NCBI GenBank assembly: GCA_022457155.1
Contig: JAJGOT010000276.1
Span: 248,001 to 312,000, forward strand
Source of the DNA: Cladopsammia gracilis
Taxonomy: Eukaryota > Cnidaria > Anthozoa > Scleractinia > Dendrophylliidae
Reading direction: 5' to 3'
DNA length: 64,000 nt
Positions 33,051-45,500 of this stretch are shown here, piece by piece; position 1 is the first letter of the stretch; the number at the start of each line of letters is the position of its first letter. The notes under the pieces are model-generated. The model was not told the DNA's origin, searched no databases, and saw nothing but the letters and a program-made list of their open reading frames with translations. Both the position numbers and the translations under genes were made by a program.

Positions 33051-34780
33051 CAGACAAAGCAATATCGTTGCGGTGTCATTGTTTTGGGAGTTGTATCAAA
33101 ATCCAAATTCCTATTGGCCATATTTTTAAATGTGCTCACATGTGTTGATCTCATGGCCAACAAGGTCAAGGTTTCCGATGTTTTTTTTTTCATATATTGA
33201 AGCATAAGGACAAAAAACATAACCAGAAAAAGCTCAGTACCGTGAAGTAACAAAAATACGTACTGTGTAAAATTTACATTAAACACTATAATTACACTGC
33301 AGTAGGTCAAAAAATTAAACAAAGAACAAGGTATTCACTCCTAAACAAACTAGGTAACAAAACCCGTTAAGTTTGCCGCTTATAAATTGATTAAGATTAA
33401 ATGGTTTAGAAATTAATTTTTGATGATGGATAGCTTAACATGGTGATATAGCACAATCGTTCATTGATCATGAGTGTGTCCAGAATTAAAAGATATCAAA
33501 GCATCGAGAATTTCACTTCGTAACAAAATTCATACATGAAGTCTTTGATGTAGATAGTGTTATGAAGTTAAATATTTTTTATCTAGTGATTTAAGTGATT
33601 TGTTTTAGTTGCGTTACTTGATTATATAGAGGTTATTCTGCGTGAAGTTATGTAATGCGGCTGAGTATAGTATTTTTACGAGTCAGTTTTTATTTCTTCG
33701 AGCCTTTAGGCGAGAAAAATTAAATACTGACGAGTAAAAATGCCCAGCTGTATTACACAACGTTTCACTGAATAAATTGTTTATTATACGACAATATTCT
33801 TCTCCTAAAACAAAGGTTTTGAAGCTGTTTTTCCTAGCGCGCGGTCAGAAGAGAGTAATAACGTATCATCTTTGCTCCAATAACAAATATAGCCGTTTGC
33901 GACCGTTTTTTTTCAGTCGCGTTGCTTGATTATATATAGTTTGTGACCGTTTTGTTGGTCTTGTGACTCAAGGTTAACTAAGGTCTAGGTTAGCCCACAC
34001 ATGTATTTTGCAGATTCTAAGTTGTGTCGTCTGCTTGTTTGAGTTTTTAAGTCTTTGACGAATATTCCACGATGAAGCTATTCACATGAATCAAAGGTCT
34101 TCAACAGTACTTTTCTTTGGCTTCGTTTGATTTTTGAAATTTTGTTGCACAGTCATTTTTGCCGGTCTTGGAACTAAAAGGTTAACATGTGCTTACAAAC
34201 GAGTGTCGTAGTAAAACCAAAATAAGAGCAATCGTGCTGGCGGCGAGAAAACACGTGCAAACAACTCGCAATTGCTTTTGGTTTTACTTCTGGTTAGTTG
34301 AGAAAGTGGCGCGAGATTTTTTTAGATGAGGACACTTTGTGATACCTATCATGGAGTAGCGTGGTCCCCCGTTTTTAAAAAGTTTCTCTCTTTTTACAGC
34401 TCGGAGAAAATTCATATACGACCCCAACGGGGGTACGCAGATTAATGCATTTCTGAAGCCATCAGATTTTAGGTTAAGCGATCAAATTGGTAAGCAATGG
34501 ATTAAGAAAGGATAGATTTTTTTATTTGGGCAAATATATTCAACTGTTTTTATTTTGTTTTTATTCACTTCCGTCTCAAGCTCTTCTCCTTTCCGCAAGG
34601 ATCAGTTTGCCGTTTTTACCTATACTATTTCAAGATTTTTACTGATCCAGGTCTACAATAGATCCGGCACTCTTCATTGGTTTATCGCTGTGGTTTTGCC
34701 ATTATTGTTGTTTTTGAATATCTCATTTTAGAAATTCTGACCAATCCTGCCAGAGTTACAACACAAAACACACAAAACAC
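33051..34780. other. No gene seen
   Basis: AT-rich, with a decayed monomer of the 106-bp repeat near 34070-34140 and an inverted pair of short arms near 33680-33735 (TACGAGTCAGTTTTTATTTC / complement, loose). Confidence 0.4.
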
Positions 34781-34789
34781 CTAGTTATC

Positions 34790-34920
34790 GCGATTAGCTT
34801 TTGCTATTTCTGAGTGGCCGTGCTCATTTTATTTCACAGTTATTTCCTCTTAATGATTCTGCACTTTTGTATTAAGAGCACAATAAAGATTGTTGTTGTT
34901 GTTGTTGTTGTTGTTGTTAT
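34790..34920 (+). mobile_element. Retroelement 3' tail with (TTG)n
   Basis: ACAATAAAGATTGTTGTTGT marks a polyadenylation signal directly joined to a trinucleotide tail, as at LINE 3' ends. Confidence 0.45.
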
Positions 34921-35104
34921 CATTTGGTGAAAAATCGATTGCAAATTTGGCTATTCACCTAGTACGCTCTCCAGGTTAATTTTTTTCCCTTTCCTGAAAA
35001 GTTAGCGAGCCACAATTCTCCAGATAAGAAAGACAATAAAATGGCCAACAAAACTATAAAACAAAAAGAAAGCGGTACGCCTCCTGTCAGGCAAAAGAAA
35101 GTAT

Positions 35105-35275
35105 GATAATATTGAAATTTTGTGAAGATTGAGTGCTGAAAAAACTGTTACAAAGACAGTCAGACGTTTCGGGGATAGCCCCTTCATCAGTGTTTGTGTT
35201 CTCACGAGACAAACGCTCGTGTAATAGTTTTTTCAGCACTCAATCTTATAACTAAATTTCAATATTATCATTCAA
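35105..35275. mobile_element. Hairpin repeat (171 bp)
   Basis: Arms GATAATATTGAAATTT...AAGATTGAGTGCTGAAAAAA and the complement surround CAGACGTTTCGGGGATAGCC CCTTCATCAG, a motif common in invertebrate hairpin repeats. The right half recurs at 30760-30835. Confidence 0.6.
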
Positions 35276-35304
35276 CGTGAGTGCTACGCAGCAAAAAACA
35301 TTTT

Positions 35305-36230
35305 TGTGTTAAAGGAAAGTATGACCACATCAGTCCAACTTTAAAACAGCTTAAACTTCTTCCTGTGTCCGATCTACTTTACATTAGGGATGCTGTTATG
35401 ACGTTCAAAACCATGCGTGAACAACCTAGCTCCTGAGTATCTAACTGAGCTTTACCATACAAGATCTCAAATTCATAAGTACAATACCAGAGCAAAAGTA
35501 GTCTAAGCTTGCCGACGTGTCGTACTTCGCTTGCCCAACACGATCATTTGCGTACCGCGGCGCCTCCACCGCGGTCAAACGTCCGACGCGTTTTTCGTTT
35601 TATTTAGTGGATTTTATTTAATCTTAAATGGAAATATGGGCAATGATGTATAAAAAATATTAGTTGACGTTACGATCTTTTAATTTTTCTCAAAATGATG
35701 AGCTTTTTCCCTTGAAAACTGACCAAAACTCTTTGCGCCTGATGAAAATTATGTTGGAAAATGGCGCCGACAATTTTGCAGTTCACAGTTTTTAAACGCT
35801 TAGAACTTTTTTAGTAAACTTTTAAAACTTTTGGTAAATTGAGAGTGTGTTGGCAGTATATGTATTAAACTTTAAACAGTAAAAATGACAACCTTAACTT
35901 TTAAGTACTATGCTTAACTTTTGCAAATTTCTCTCGTTTGACCGCGGTTAACGCGGCGCCAGGGTGTGGAACACTATCTCCCCTGAACTACAAAACTGCT
36001 ATTCCGTAATTGCTTTTAAACGGAAATTGAAGGCGTCATTGCTAAGTAAGTGCCTCAATAGCTAATTTCTCTAAGCAACTCGATATTTTTGTCTTTGCAA
36101 TAGTATTGTATTCGTATTATAAGTCATTATCATTATTGTAATTTCTATTTGTACATTTAATTTATTGTAAATTACTTTGGAAGATCCCACTTGGGAAACT
36201 GACTAATAAAGGATATTGTATTGTATAAAA
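35305..36230 (+). mobile_element. CR1/jockey-like LINE 3' end, interrupted
   Basis: The plus frame reads KGKYDHISPTLKQLKLLPVS, a frameshift, NNLAPEYLTELYHTRSQ, then RSFAYRGA. After a 387-bp nested element it resumes as ARVWNTISPELQNCYSVIAF KRKLK. The 3' end is AATAAAGGATATTGTATTGTAT. 5'-truncated and frameshifted. Confidence 0.72.
35565..35951. mobile_element. TIR element with 9-bp TSD nested in LINE (MULE-like)
   Basis: 387 bp with imperfect ends TCCACCGCGGTCAAACG and CGTTTGACCGCGGTTAA. The flank CGCGGCGCC is present at 35556-35564 and 35952-35960. Removing the element and one flank restores the LINE codons YRGARVWN, which proves the exact insertion. Confidence 0.82.
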
Positions 36231-36517
36231 GAAAAGCCGAAAAAGAAAGAGGCGAAGACAGAAAGATCGAAATAGGTCTGCATGCGCCTAAAATAAAATT
36301 AACCCCTAATTATCTCGAATTAGGTGACAAATATGCATTTGTTGATGGATTTTGAGCCATTTCATTGCAAATTGACAGCAAACCACTCAGCCAGTTAGTG
36401 GTGAAAATTTCGCGTTAATCTGACTTGGAGAAGATCGCTTAAAAGCCGATTGAAAATGTATAGTAGGTATATGTCGATATGGTCTCCAGAAAACTTTAAC
36501 GAAACACCTTAAATATG

Positions 36518-36747
36518 GGCGCTTACCATTTGTCTGAACTGGCTGGCCAGACCAGTATGTTTGGAAACAGAATGCACCTTTATGAGGACCCGTTCCTAAC
36601 AAGTAGCTACAAGTCCATCAAACTGAGGCATGCTGTAGCTATCTACGAATTGACCAGTTGGATGGCCAGTTCCAAAAAAATAAGGGACATTTATTTACCA
36701 ACTGACCGGCCCGGCTGGTCAGTTCTGACAAATGGCAAGCGCCCTAA
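36518..36747. mobile_element. TIR element (GGGCGCTTRCCATTTGTC)
   Basis: About 230 bp. The ends GGGCGCTTACCATTTGTCTG and its complement extend about 40 bases with mismatches, and the inner arms CTGGCTGGCC / GGCCCGGCTGG also pair. Confidence 0.6.
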
Positions 36748-36842
36748 AAAACGCATAACCAGAGGAACTACATATTTTTCAGCAACTATGTTATGTTTTC
36801 TTTCATTGCTTCTCCATTGCTTTTCGTGATCCCTCAGTTTTA

Positions 36843-37793
36843 TGTACCAGTCAATTCCAAGACCGCCCATCCCCCCCCCGGGCATACCCCGGGCATTTGA
36901 CGAGAGGTTAGCTCCGCATGGTGGGGCATTTGACGTGAAACGAGGCCCGACGGGGCGGGCATTTGACTTCAACAAAAACATTGGTCAGCCGTCGCAAGGT
37001 AAAAGCTTTCATAATCCATTCTTTCCGGTTCCTTGTGTCTGTTGACACGTTGTTAATTGTGCATTGTTTTTTTCAAATATTTATTTGGAAATCAGATCAA
37101 CGGACAAAAAAGGAAAGTGACTAAGCAAGATCTTTGTTTACAATTAGTATTTCGAAACATATGTTCAGAAGTTGCAATATCGTTCTATTTTTTGCGCTGA
37201 AACTAAATCTAGCTATATATAAACAACAGACAACAGCACAAGCAAAGATTGCAAGAAATTTAAAGTGAACATGAAAGATAATATACGATTTATATGTTGG
37301 TCGAATTCAAAACCACAACTGAAATAGCGGCATGCATCTTACAGCGTACGTGATTTCACCTCGAAAACAATCTGAACAGCACCAGTTTATGGATTGGTAT
37401 TGGCAAGTCTACAAAATATTCAATGTTAAAGAAAACCATCCAGATCGGCTAAAAATTGTTTTGACTTCGCAAATAGCATTTAAGAACAACTTCAGACTTT
37501 ACATACAGGCTCAAATGTAATTGACAACTTCGCAACGTAGTATCAAATTTCCCAACGAACTTGGCAACTGGCGCGGCCAAAGTAAGCTGAAATCCACTGT
37601 AACTAGTTACTTTAATCCCTCCTTGGCCGGACGGTGGGGCATTTGACGCTCTGTGAAGCCCTGCACGGTGGGGCATTTGACCGTATAAACTGCCCACATA
37701 GTGGGGCATTTGACAAATTTTTTTTAAAAAAGTCAAATGCCCGGGGGTTTGCCCGGGGGGGGGGGATGGGCGGTTTTGGAATTGACTGGTACA
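36843..37793. mobile_element. 951-bp TIR element with subterminal GGGGCATTTGAC repeats
   Basis: Ends TGTACCAGTCAATTCCAA and TTGGAATTGACTGGTACA (one mismatch inward). Just inside are poly-C/poly-G tracts and several copies of GGTGGGGCATTTGAC (left about 36890-36970, right about 37627-37735). Such iterated subterminal sites are typical of transposase-binding sites in non-autonomous DNA transposons. The AT-rich core holds a 62-codon frame without recognisable similarity. Confidence 0.72.
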
Positions 37794-37799
37794 TTAGTG

Positions 37800-38870
37800 C
37801 GCCCCCCTAAGGGCTTGTTTGTGTTACAAACTTAAATTGCTGGGCGGTATAAAATTCATTTTTGTGACATTTTCATGCTATTATTCATCCCTGCGGCAAT
37901 GCCGAATATCTGATAAATATTCGCCGAAGGCAAAGTGATTAGCCATCGTGATAAAGTAAATTGCATTTTCACCGCACGACAATGCGGTGAATAATACCCC
38001 ATATACCGAAATTCTCGACCAATCAAAATGCAGAACATTTTATTCACCCCTGCAAATTATATTCTTGCAAAATGTGTTTATGCTTTTCGAGACACCACCT
38101 TTAACTTTTGCGATCGCGTTCTGGTCTTTTGTGTTTTTAAATGTAAAATCTTTCATACCAAATGTGAGGAAAAAACAGAAGACTTTCCCGTTTAATTCGT
38201 TAATTACTATCCTGAGGGAGGAGAAATGTATAAACTAAAAGAAACTAAGAGCGGAATTCCTACAACGGAACAATCCAGATTCACATGAACAAAAAAATGT
38301 ATTTATTCATGATAGTTTTTATATTCTTTTGGTACGTTTTAGCTCCCGGTTATGTGACCAAAGATTTCCATGGCGTATTCATCTTTAATATCCGGAACAA
38401 TTGTTCAGTAATAAGAATGTCACGTTCTCTTACCTAATTAATTACTTGAATAGCTTAAAAAAATCTCTTACTTCCGTCTACTCAGCATCTTTCTTATAAT
38501 TATATTAAGAAAAGTCACGTTGCTTTAGCTCTTAATGTCGACAAAACTAACCTGTAGTGTGAACAGGCTCTCTGTTGGGAAATAGGGCGAAAAAAAAAAA
38601 AAAAAACGGCGAACAGGGAAGAGGTTTTCCTCACGAGTTTTCTTTTCGCCACTATCTACTTTCGTCATACCCCCACAAGGAGGCCTGTTCACAGGCTACG
38701 ACCAGAGTATGAACAGCCAAGCCAACACTGTTGTTGTTTTCTTACTTTCAACTTGGCAACCTTTGTTTGTCAAGTGCGTGTCAGTGTAAAAAGCCTGTTC
38801 GACAAATTCTCGGCTATAGTTCGCACCACCACAGGAGTTTAGCTTTCGTTTAAAAGGTACAGACTTTAAA
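37800..38870. other. No gene seen; decayed inverted repeats
   Basis: Short arms TTATTCATCCCTGCGGCAAT / GCGGTGAATAATA near 37876-37995 pair loosely. GTGAACAGGCTCTC near 38560 and GGCCTGTTCAC near 38683 pair around a poly-A tract, suggesting a small TIR repeat. Confidence 0.35.
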
Positions 38871-39180
38871 AAACACCACAGGAAAGTGCTGCTCAACAGC
38901 TCTCCTGAGTTTAATTAAATGGTCGCACCTAGGTATTTCGTCCACAGACTCAAAAGTTAGAACCTCTGTATGTAGCATAATAAAAAGCGCCACACGAAAG
39001 TTTGCGTTGTAACCTTCATTAATTCACACACGGACTATTTCATTCAGAGACTCTTAAGTTAGAACTTTCTTGTATAGCTCATGGATAAACAACACCCCCA
39101 CATTATAGTCGCGTGGTTTTAGGGTATCTCACCCACATAGAGCCACCTTGTACATATTTGAATGGTCACACTTTAACAAT
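38870..39180 (+). repeat. Degraded ~106-bp repeat monomers upstream of PLCB4
   Basis: About three decayed monomers (CACCACAGGAAAGTGCTGCT, CCACAGACTCAAAAGTTAGA, TTTGAATGGTCACACTTTA). The last ends within about 340 bases of the PLCB4 start codon. Confidence 0.7.
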
Positions 39181-39199
39181 TAATATTTCGCCCCCCAAA

Positions 39200-39516
39200 G
39201 CACCTGTGTTATACTTTCGTGATTGGCGGGCTCAGCCATATTGAATGCTACATTGTGATTGGTTGTCGCGACGGAAGCAGAAATGCTGTTGTAACGCAAT
39301 GAACACGACAAGGATCATTCGCTCGTCGGGCTTCGTTCCGATCATTTTATACTTGACATGACGATACAATAAAAGGTTTCACTGAGGTCACTTATAAAAC
39401 GCCGAGGAAAGCATGATTTTACAACGGAATATACCACCCTGAAGTATCTTTGAGTCTTGGCTATGTGGTATGTCGCCTCGCAGTTCTCTCATTTGCGGCT
39501 TTGCTCGTGAATTGGA
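39200..39516 (+). promoter_or_regulatory. Probable promoter / 5'-UTR of the PLCB4-like gene
   Basis: Two ATTGG (inverted CCAAT) boxes near 39222 and 39258, GC richer than the surroundings. A TATA-like TTATAAAAC occurs near 39390. The stop TGA at 39508-39510, in frame with the ATG at 39517, limits the coding start. No experimental start site can be seen. Confidence 0.35.
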
Positions 39517-39597
39517 ATGGCGACTCCTCGAATCTCCTGGGACGTGTACGTCCCTGATTTGCTTCAGAAAGGCACTTGGTTAACAAGATGGGAAGAG
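39517..39597 (+). CDS. PLCB4: PLCB4-like exon 1
   Basis: 27 codons ([20 protein letters not shown], then WLTRWEE), the N-terminus of the PH-like domain. Donor GTAACT, phase 0. An in-frame TGA lies nine bases upstream of the ATG. Confidence 0.9.
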
Positions 39598-42500
39598 GTA
39601 ACTTCCAGCACGTGTAGAACTTATTTAAGCTTCTATGCTACCGAATAATCAAGAAATTAGCCATCTTGTGGTGAACCACTTGAACATTTAAAATTGTACG
39701 CACTGGGTTTATCCCGTTGCTTCGGCTTTTATAGCACTGAATGTTTATTTCTTTCGTTTTCTAGGAGTCCAATTCAAGTCAAGGGCTGTTTTTCAGTGTC
39801 GACAAATATGGTTTCTTTCTGGCTTGGAGGGAAGAGGATAAAGTAAGTTCGATTGATATTTATTGACTTCACTTATCCGTTTAATAAATAGCAAAATTCT
39901 TCGAACCCGTTAGTTCTTGTTTGAGTTTCAACCTTGCCGCGAGGCACAATGTTTTGAAAATCTTTACTTTCGTCAATATGAAATATTTAAAATTCTTGTT
40001 GAATATTCTGGTTACCTTTTCTTCTTTCCTTTATGCATTAGGAAGGAACTGTTCAGGATTTATGTCACGTCAGTGAAGTTCGTCCCGGAGGTGTTCCTAA
40101 GGTTAGTAAAAAACCAAGTAAGCTAACGTAAGGTAGAATAAACTTAAGCTTACACACATGTACTTTATTTCTTCATCAAAAAATTAAAATTGACTGCTAC
40201 TGAGTGGCGTGGAAAATATTTATGCATTAAGATTGATTGTATTATTTTAATTTCTTTGAAAAAATACCGAAATTTATGAGAGAGGATTCGATTTCTGATC
40301 TGTGTATGATTACCTATGATGTAAACGTCGTAGGCCTTGTAGCATTGCTTTCACGATTGTTTGTATCGTTTAGCGATCTACAGGTATAGTTTGTGATTGA
40401 TGCTCGCTTTAATATCAAGTTGACAAGTAAACGTTCTAAGAATGGTTAACCGAAATAAGGGCTTTCGCCTTGTTATTGTGATCGAGATCGATCAAGCATA
40501 TTAAATGTACGTCGTAAGAAGAAGCGGTTCGAAACTTGTTAGATGCATCCATGTGGTCTAATATCTTTCTTTTCCGTTTGCACATTTTTTCATGCTGTAC
40601 ACGGAAAGTCATAAAACCAGTCAATCCATGCTTTTGCTTTTAATGGCAAAATTGCCTATTACAGAAGTTGTTCCTCATTGGTATCGAAGGAATTCAATGG
40701 TTGAAGTGCAGCGCCTTGTGACACCTTTGTTTACATTTCGACATTCAGAAGCCCTAGAATTTTCGTATCGCATGCATTAGCCATTTTCTGCGTTTTATTT
40801 TATGTGCTTTCGGCAAATACAGCCGGGTAAATGATGTCTGTTGTTTATAAAACATTTTTTCGCTGCGCGAACGCAAGTTCTGATAATTTGTTGGTCGCGT
40901 GTGATACTGATTTTATTAGTGGATACGTAAGCCCCGTAAATATAAACGGAGGTTTGAACTGCTGTGCGATAAACGCAGGAGCTATTATATAATAAAGTTG
41001 TGGTGAAGTACATGGCTTATATTCACCAACCCGAAGCAAACATTGATCACCCAGGTTGTGTGTCGTAGTTTAATAATTTCTGTTTTGATTTTAACCACAT
41101 TTAGAATTAGTGTTTGAAAGTCTGAAACGTTGTGAAATCTCAAAAACTTATAAGTCTTGTTGAAACATTCTACTTCGGTACAAAAATAGAATGTATATTT
41201 GCGTCTGGTTGCCACATTGACATTAAAATATCGAGATTTTAAAATCTTGTGCCGGGAAGCTGTCAGGTGTTGTGTGCTTTTTTGTCTGAATTGAATATTT
41301 TTGTCCTCTCTTCCGAAGGGTTTAAATGACAAAGAGAATTTTAATGTAGGCTCCGGTTTTAGTTGAATAAAATTATGCATATATGCATACGCGTGAATTA
41401 AACCCCCTTTCAACGATTCTCAACGGGTAATTGATTTTCAAAGAGTTCTCTTTGTTAAGAAATTAATCACGTCTTTCTGCCATCAACTGAGCAAAACAGT
41501 CGTATGTTTTTTTTTTGCCTGTAACTTTTTAGATTGAATAAGTTATGGGGCTCTCATTGATCTCGAGAAATATGATAAGAAAATTTAATTGCAAATATTC
41601 GTGACAGCTGACTGCCATCTTATTATATCGCTATTGACATTTCTGGTCTGTCGATTTCAAAATTCTGAAGATTACATCACAGTAAACTGCTGTGCTTGTA
41701 GGAAATTTTCCACAGAACAAAAATTTATTTGCTTGAATTTAGTTCTGGTTTGTACATGTTAAGGGGGTTTATGAAATTATTTTATTATCAAGTGGGAAAC
41801 AGGTTGTTATGGATCACAGTTGTCAGAATAGAATAATACATGTCTTTACATCTCAATTTTTCAATCTTTCAATCTTTGAATATGAGATCCTCAAAATAAA
41901 TTGCTTTATTTCAATTTCATTGCATTGGATTAAACTTCAATTTTTTCTTTATTTGCAAAAAAAAGCCATTGCTAGATGGCTGGTCGATTTTTCACAGGAA
42001 AAACGAAACCAAAATTTATTTCTCATACATGTATTTACAAAGGCAAAATGAACTGTCAATTTGTTACTTGCCTGTGTCATAAATATTCAACATCTTATTT
42101 CTGGACTTATTTTAACTAAAAATTCTGGCATTTACAAGGTGACAAATTGTTAAGGACCCTAAAGTAAAAATGTGTTAAAATTTTCTCAAATTATCTCCAC
42201 TTACATGTAGCCTAAATTATAAAATAAACAGCACCATGGGAAAGTATTGTTTGACAGCTTTTATTTGAATGGTCAGACTTCAGAATTTCATTAACAGACT
42301 CTAGAAACTCTGTAAGGGAAACACCTTTCTAGTTTGCAGTCAATTATTTGCCGTCTACTTCATACTGGAGTTCACAAATCATGACTAATAAGAAAATACA
42401 TCTCTAGCCCTTACTGCCTACTACTTCTGTTACCCTGCCTACCACTACAAAACATTCTGACAGGGCTTCTCTCTATCATATACAGACGAAAACAAAGACT

Positions 42501-45500
42501 TTGCTCTATTTTCAGGGGATTGAGGACTCAGCCTGCTGTTGCGAGGCCAGGTTTTTAGAATGGTTTTCCCTGTTTTTATTCATGAAGTAGTTTACAAGTG
42601 CTTGCAATCCTTCAAAATACTGTGCAAATGCTGAGATGTAAAGTGCAAAGATGGCATGGAAGGAAACTGAAGAAAACATTTATTCACAATGTATGTGAGA
42701 TGAATTTAGAAGAGCTGTCAGTGATAAGATTTTGTTTCTATAAGTCTAAACATTTTAAAAAAAAGTTCTATCGTGTTTTTTTTTTCTGAGAGTGGCACTG
42801 AAAGTTCAAATAACATCCACAAGGTGAAATAAATTGAAATGAATGTGATACACATGCAGCATGGCAAATAACTTTCAAACTTTCACAACAATATTTCTGA
42901 GCCTTGTTGGAAAGCAAACATGATTATTTCCTAGCTTTTTCTTTGACTACTGCTTGTGTAAAAAATTATTTGCAACATGTGACAAGTGGCGGGGCAAATT
43001 TTTGGTTGAGACATTTCAACATGCCATGAAAATATATCTTTGCGTTCACATTCAGCATTTGTTACTCTGCAATGGTTTGGTCATTCTCTACATTTGTTGA
43101 TTCTAAGATTTATGGATATATCCTGAGATTTCCAGAATTCATGATTAATATTTCTTTCCAATTGCCTGTCCAGGAGTATTTTCCTAGATCACATTAATGA
43201 ATGATGCTGGAATATTTTCCTTGACCCTGTCAGTCCCTGTGGCATCCAAATATCTGTTCTGCGTTCTTCCCGGAGCAACCTGTATCTCGCTGCCACCAGT
43301 GGCATGCTGTGTTGTCTACTGTACTTTGCTACTGATTTCTTGACTCGACAACAATAACAACAGGGACGGCAAAACAAAATGAACATATTTTGACACGCTT
43401 ATGTTTATCTCTCTCTCCTAACCCTTTAAGCCCTAAGAGTGATCAGCATCAAATTTCTCCTTGTAATGTTAATGCCTTATCAATCAAAAAGGTCATGAGA
43501 ATTAAGGACATGATCACACAAGATGAGTTCTCTTGATATCCAAACAATTTCTCCCCACTACTTCTATAGGGAATGTATACGACTAGAAATGAGAATTTAA
43601 ATTTTGATATTAGGGCTTAAAGGGTTAAACAATAAGATCCAAAATTTTTGAAATCTTGCCTGAATTGACTATGATAATTTATAAAAATATCAAATCATGA
43701 AATAAATAAAGTAGCTATGGGCAGAACAAGGAAAGTTGAACAAAAGACCACTTGCCAGATGTACTCACTTTGAATCCTTTCCACAAATCTCAAAAATCTA
43801 GATTTAGATTTAATATAATAAATCTCACTGGAGATTTTTCCCACAAAATGCAGTCTTTAGTCTATGAATGTTTATTCCTAAATTCTCCCCAAAGGTCAAG
43901 CCTTATATCTTTGCGTGGGTCTTAAAGAAAGAATGGTGATGAAATTCTAAAAGTGCACTTTTTAAAAAGAAAGCTGTTAAAGAGTACTTTTTGTGATGCT
44001 GTTAGTTTTTTGCACTAAAATGATAATTCCAAGTGATTTAATTTGAGAAAATGTGTTAGAGTTTGCACACTGGCCAGCACCCCTAAGAGATATTTTGTGG
44101 TTCAAAGTTTTCTTGTTTGAACCAGTTTGATTTTTGTTTTCGTTTGTCTTAGGTTTTGTGTCAGATTGTGGTATTGAGTCTGAGACAAAGGAAAATAAAA
44201 ATTAAAATGGTCAAATTTTTTTTTCAAACCAAACAAATATTTGAACCACAACAGATACATGTAAAGGCAATAACCCACTGACAACTCAAATCCCCAAAAC
44301 CACCCATGACGGAACCATGGTCCTTCTACCATTTGTGTTGTCATCCCTTAAAAAATGTATTTTGTAACTAACTCACGCAGAAAGAAGAAATCTTTCAAAA
44401 AGTGCCCAAATGAGAGAGATCTTGTGAATTGGGCCAGAGTTACGTGTACATGCAAAAAATCTGTCAGATTTGACATACCCAGCTTTTAATATGCTTTTTC
44501 TTGTGCAAAAACTATCGTTAAGTTTTGCTTTGTCTGCATGCTCAAAATCAAAAGTTGATTTATTTGACCCAGAAAGGAAAAGAAGGTAATTACCATAGTT
44601 TTCATGTTGCAAATGTTGCTTTGGACAGTTTGCTTGCACTTTGCCTCCACAGCAGTCAGAAAACAGCATGAGTGGCTTCAAATTGCCATTTACTGAGAAA
44701 TTTCTACAATGTAGGAGTCAATGATGGGTTAAACAAGGATGCCAAAAGAACCTTATATATGCATTTGATAAAAACATTGTTTTAAAGCATCTGTTCTGCA
44801 GTTTAGTTGTTATTTTGATGTACCCATCATTGATCCCTTTATTAATATTCACATGATCTCATCAACTTGAAAAAATGCCCACCCTAATGTTCAACACTCC
44901 TACACAACCTTCCTTGAATGGCACACACAGGTGTGATATATCCATATGCAGATGTTCATTATAATATTGATTTCTATGCTTGGTGTGATCATTAAGCTTG
45001 CCATGAATTATTTTGTCCCTTAAGATGACCACCGCTATGAATTTATTTGAAATTAATACAGTCTAAACATTTGAGACTACTTTATATAGTAGTGTTTTTA
45101 GTCACAACAGACACATTTTTCCTACAATGCAAACCCCCCATAAATAGTCAGGGCATTTAACAGGAAGAGAAAGGAGTAACAGGAAGAGAAAGGAGTAACA
45201 GGATGTTAGGAGGATGTCATTTACTTTATATCTTTATATCTTTACTTGTTGAACAGACCCACAAGACCCTAAACACTGTATTGTTGATTTGATAATAGAA
45301 TTCTCTAGATATTATTTTATTGAAAAATATATTGGGTAACCCTGGGTTAAAACCATTTACTTTATTTTCTCAGCCCCTAAAGGGCTTTTCTGGGTGTGAA
45401 TTGTTAATGATGTATATTTTATTTTGAGCTTCAAAGCATATAGTGCATCAATAATGGAAAACCTTTTATTAACAGAACTGATTTAGAGTTCTCCAGAAAC

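Noticed and set aside
31260..33129. Similar 82-codon frames (MVLLGQNSS...) at two places
   Set aside because: Both come from the internal repeats of one TIR element family.
40985..41413. 142-codon minus-strand frame in PLCB4-like intron 3
   Set aside because: The longest frame in the intron, but AT-rich, with no domain, no conserved motif and no splice context; probably chance.
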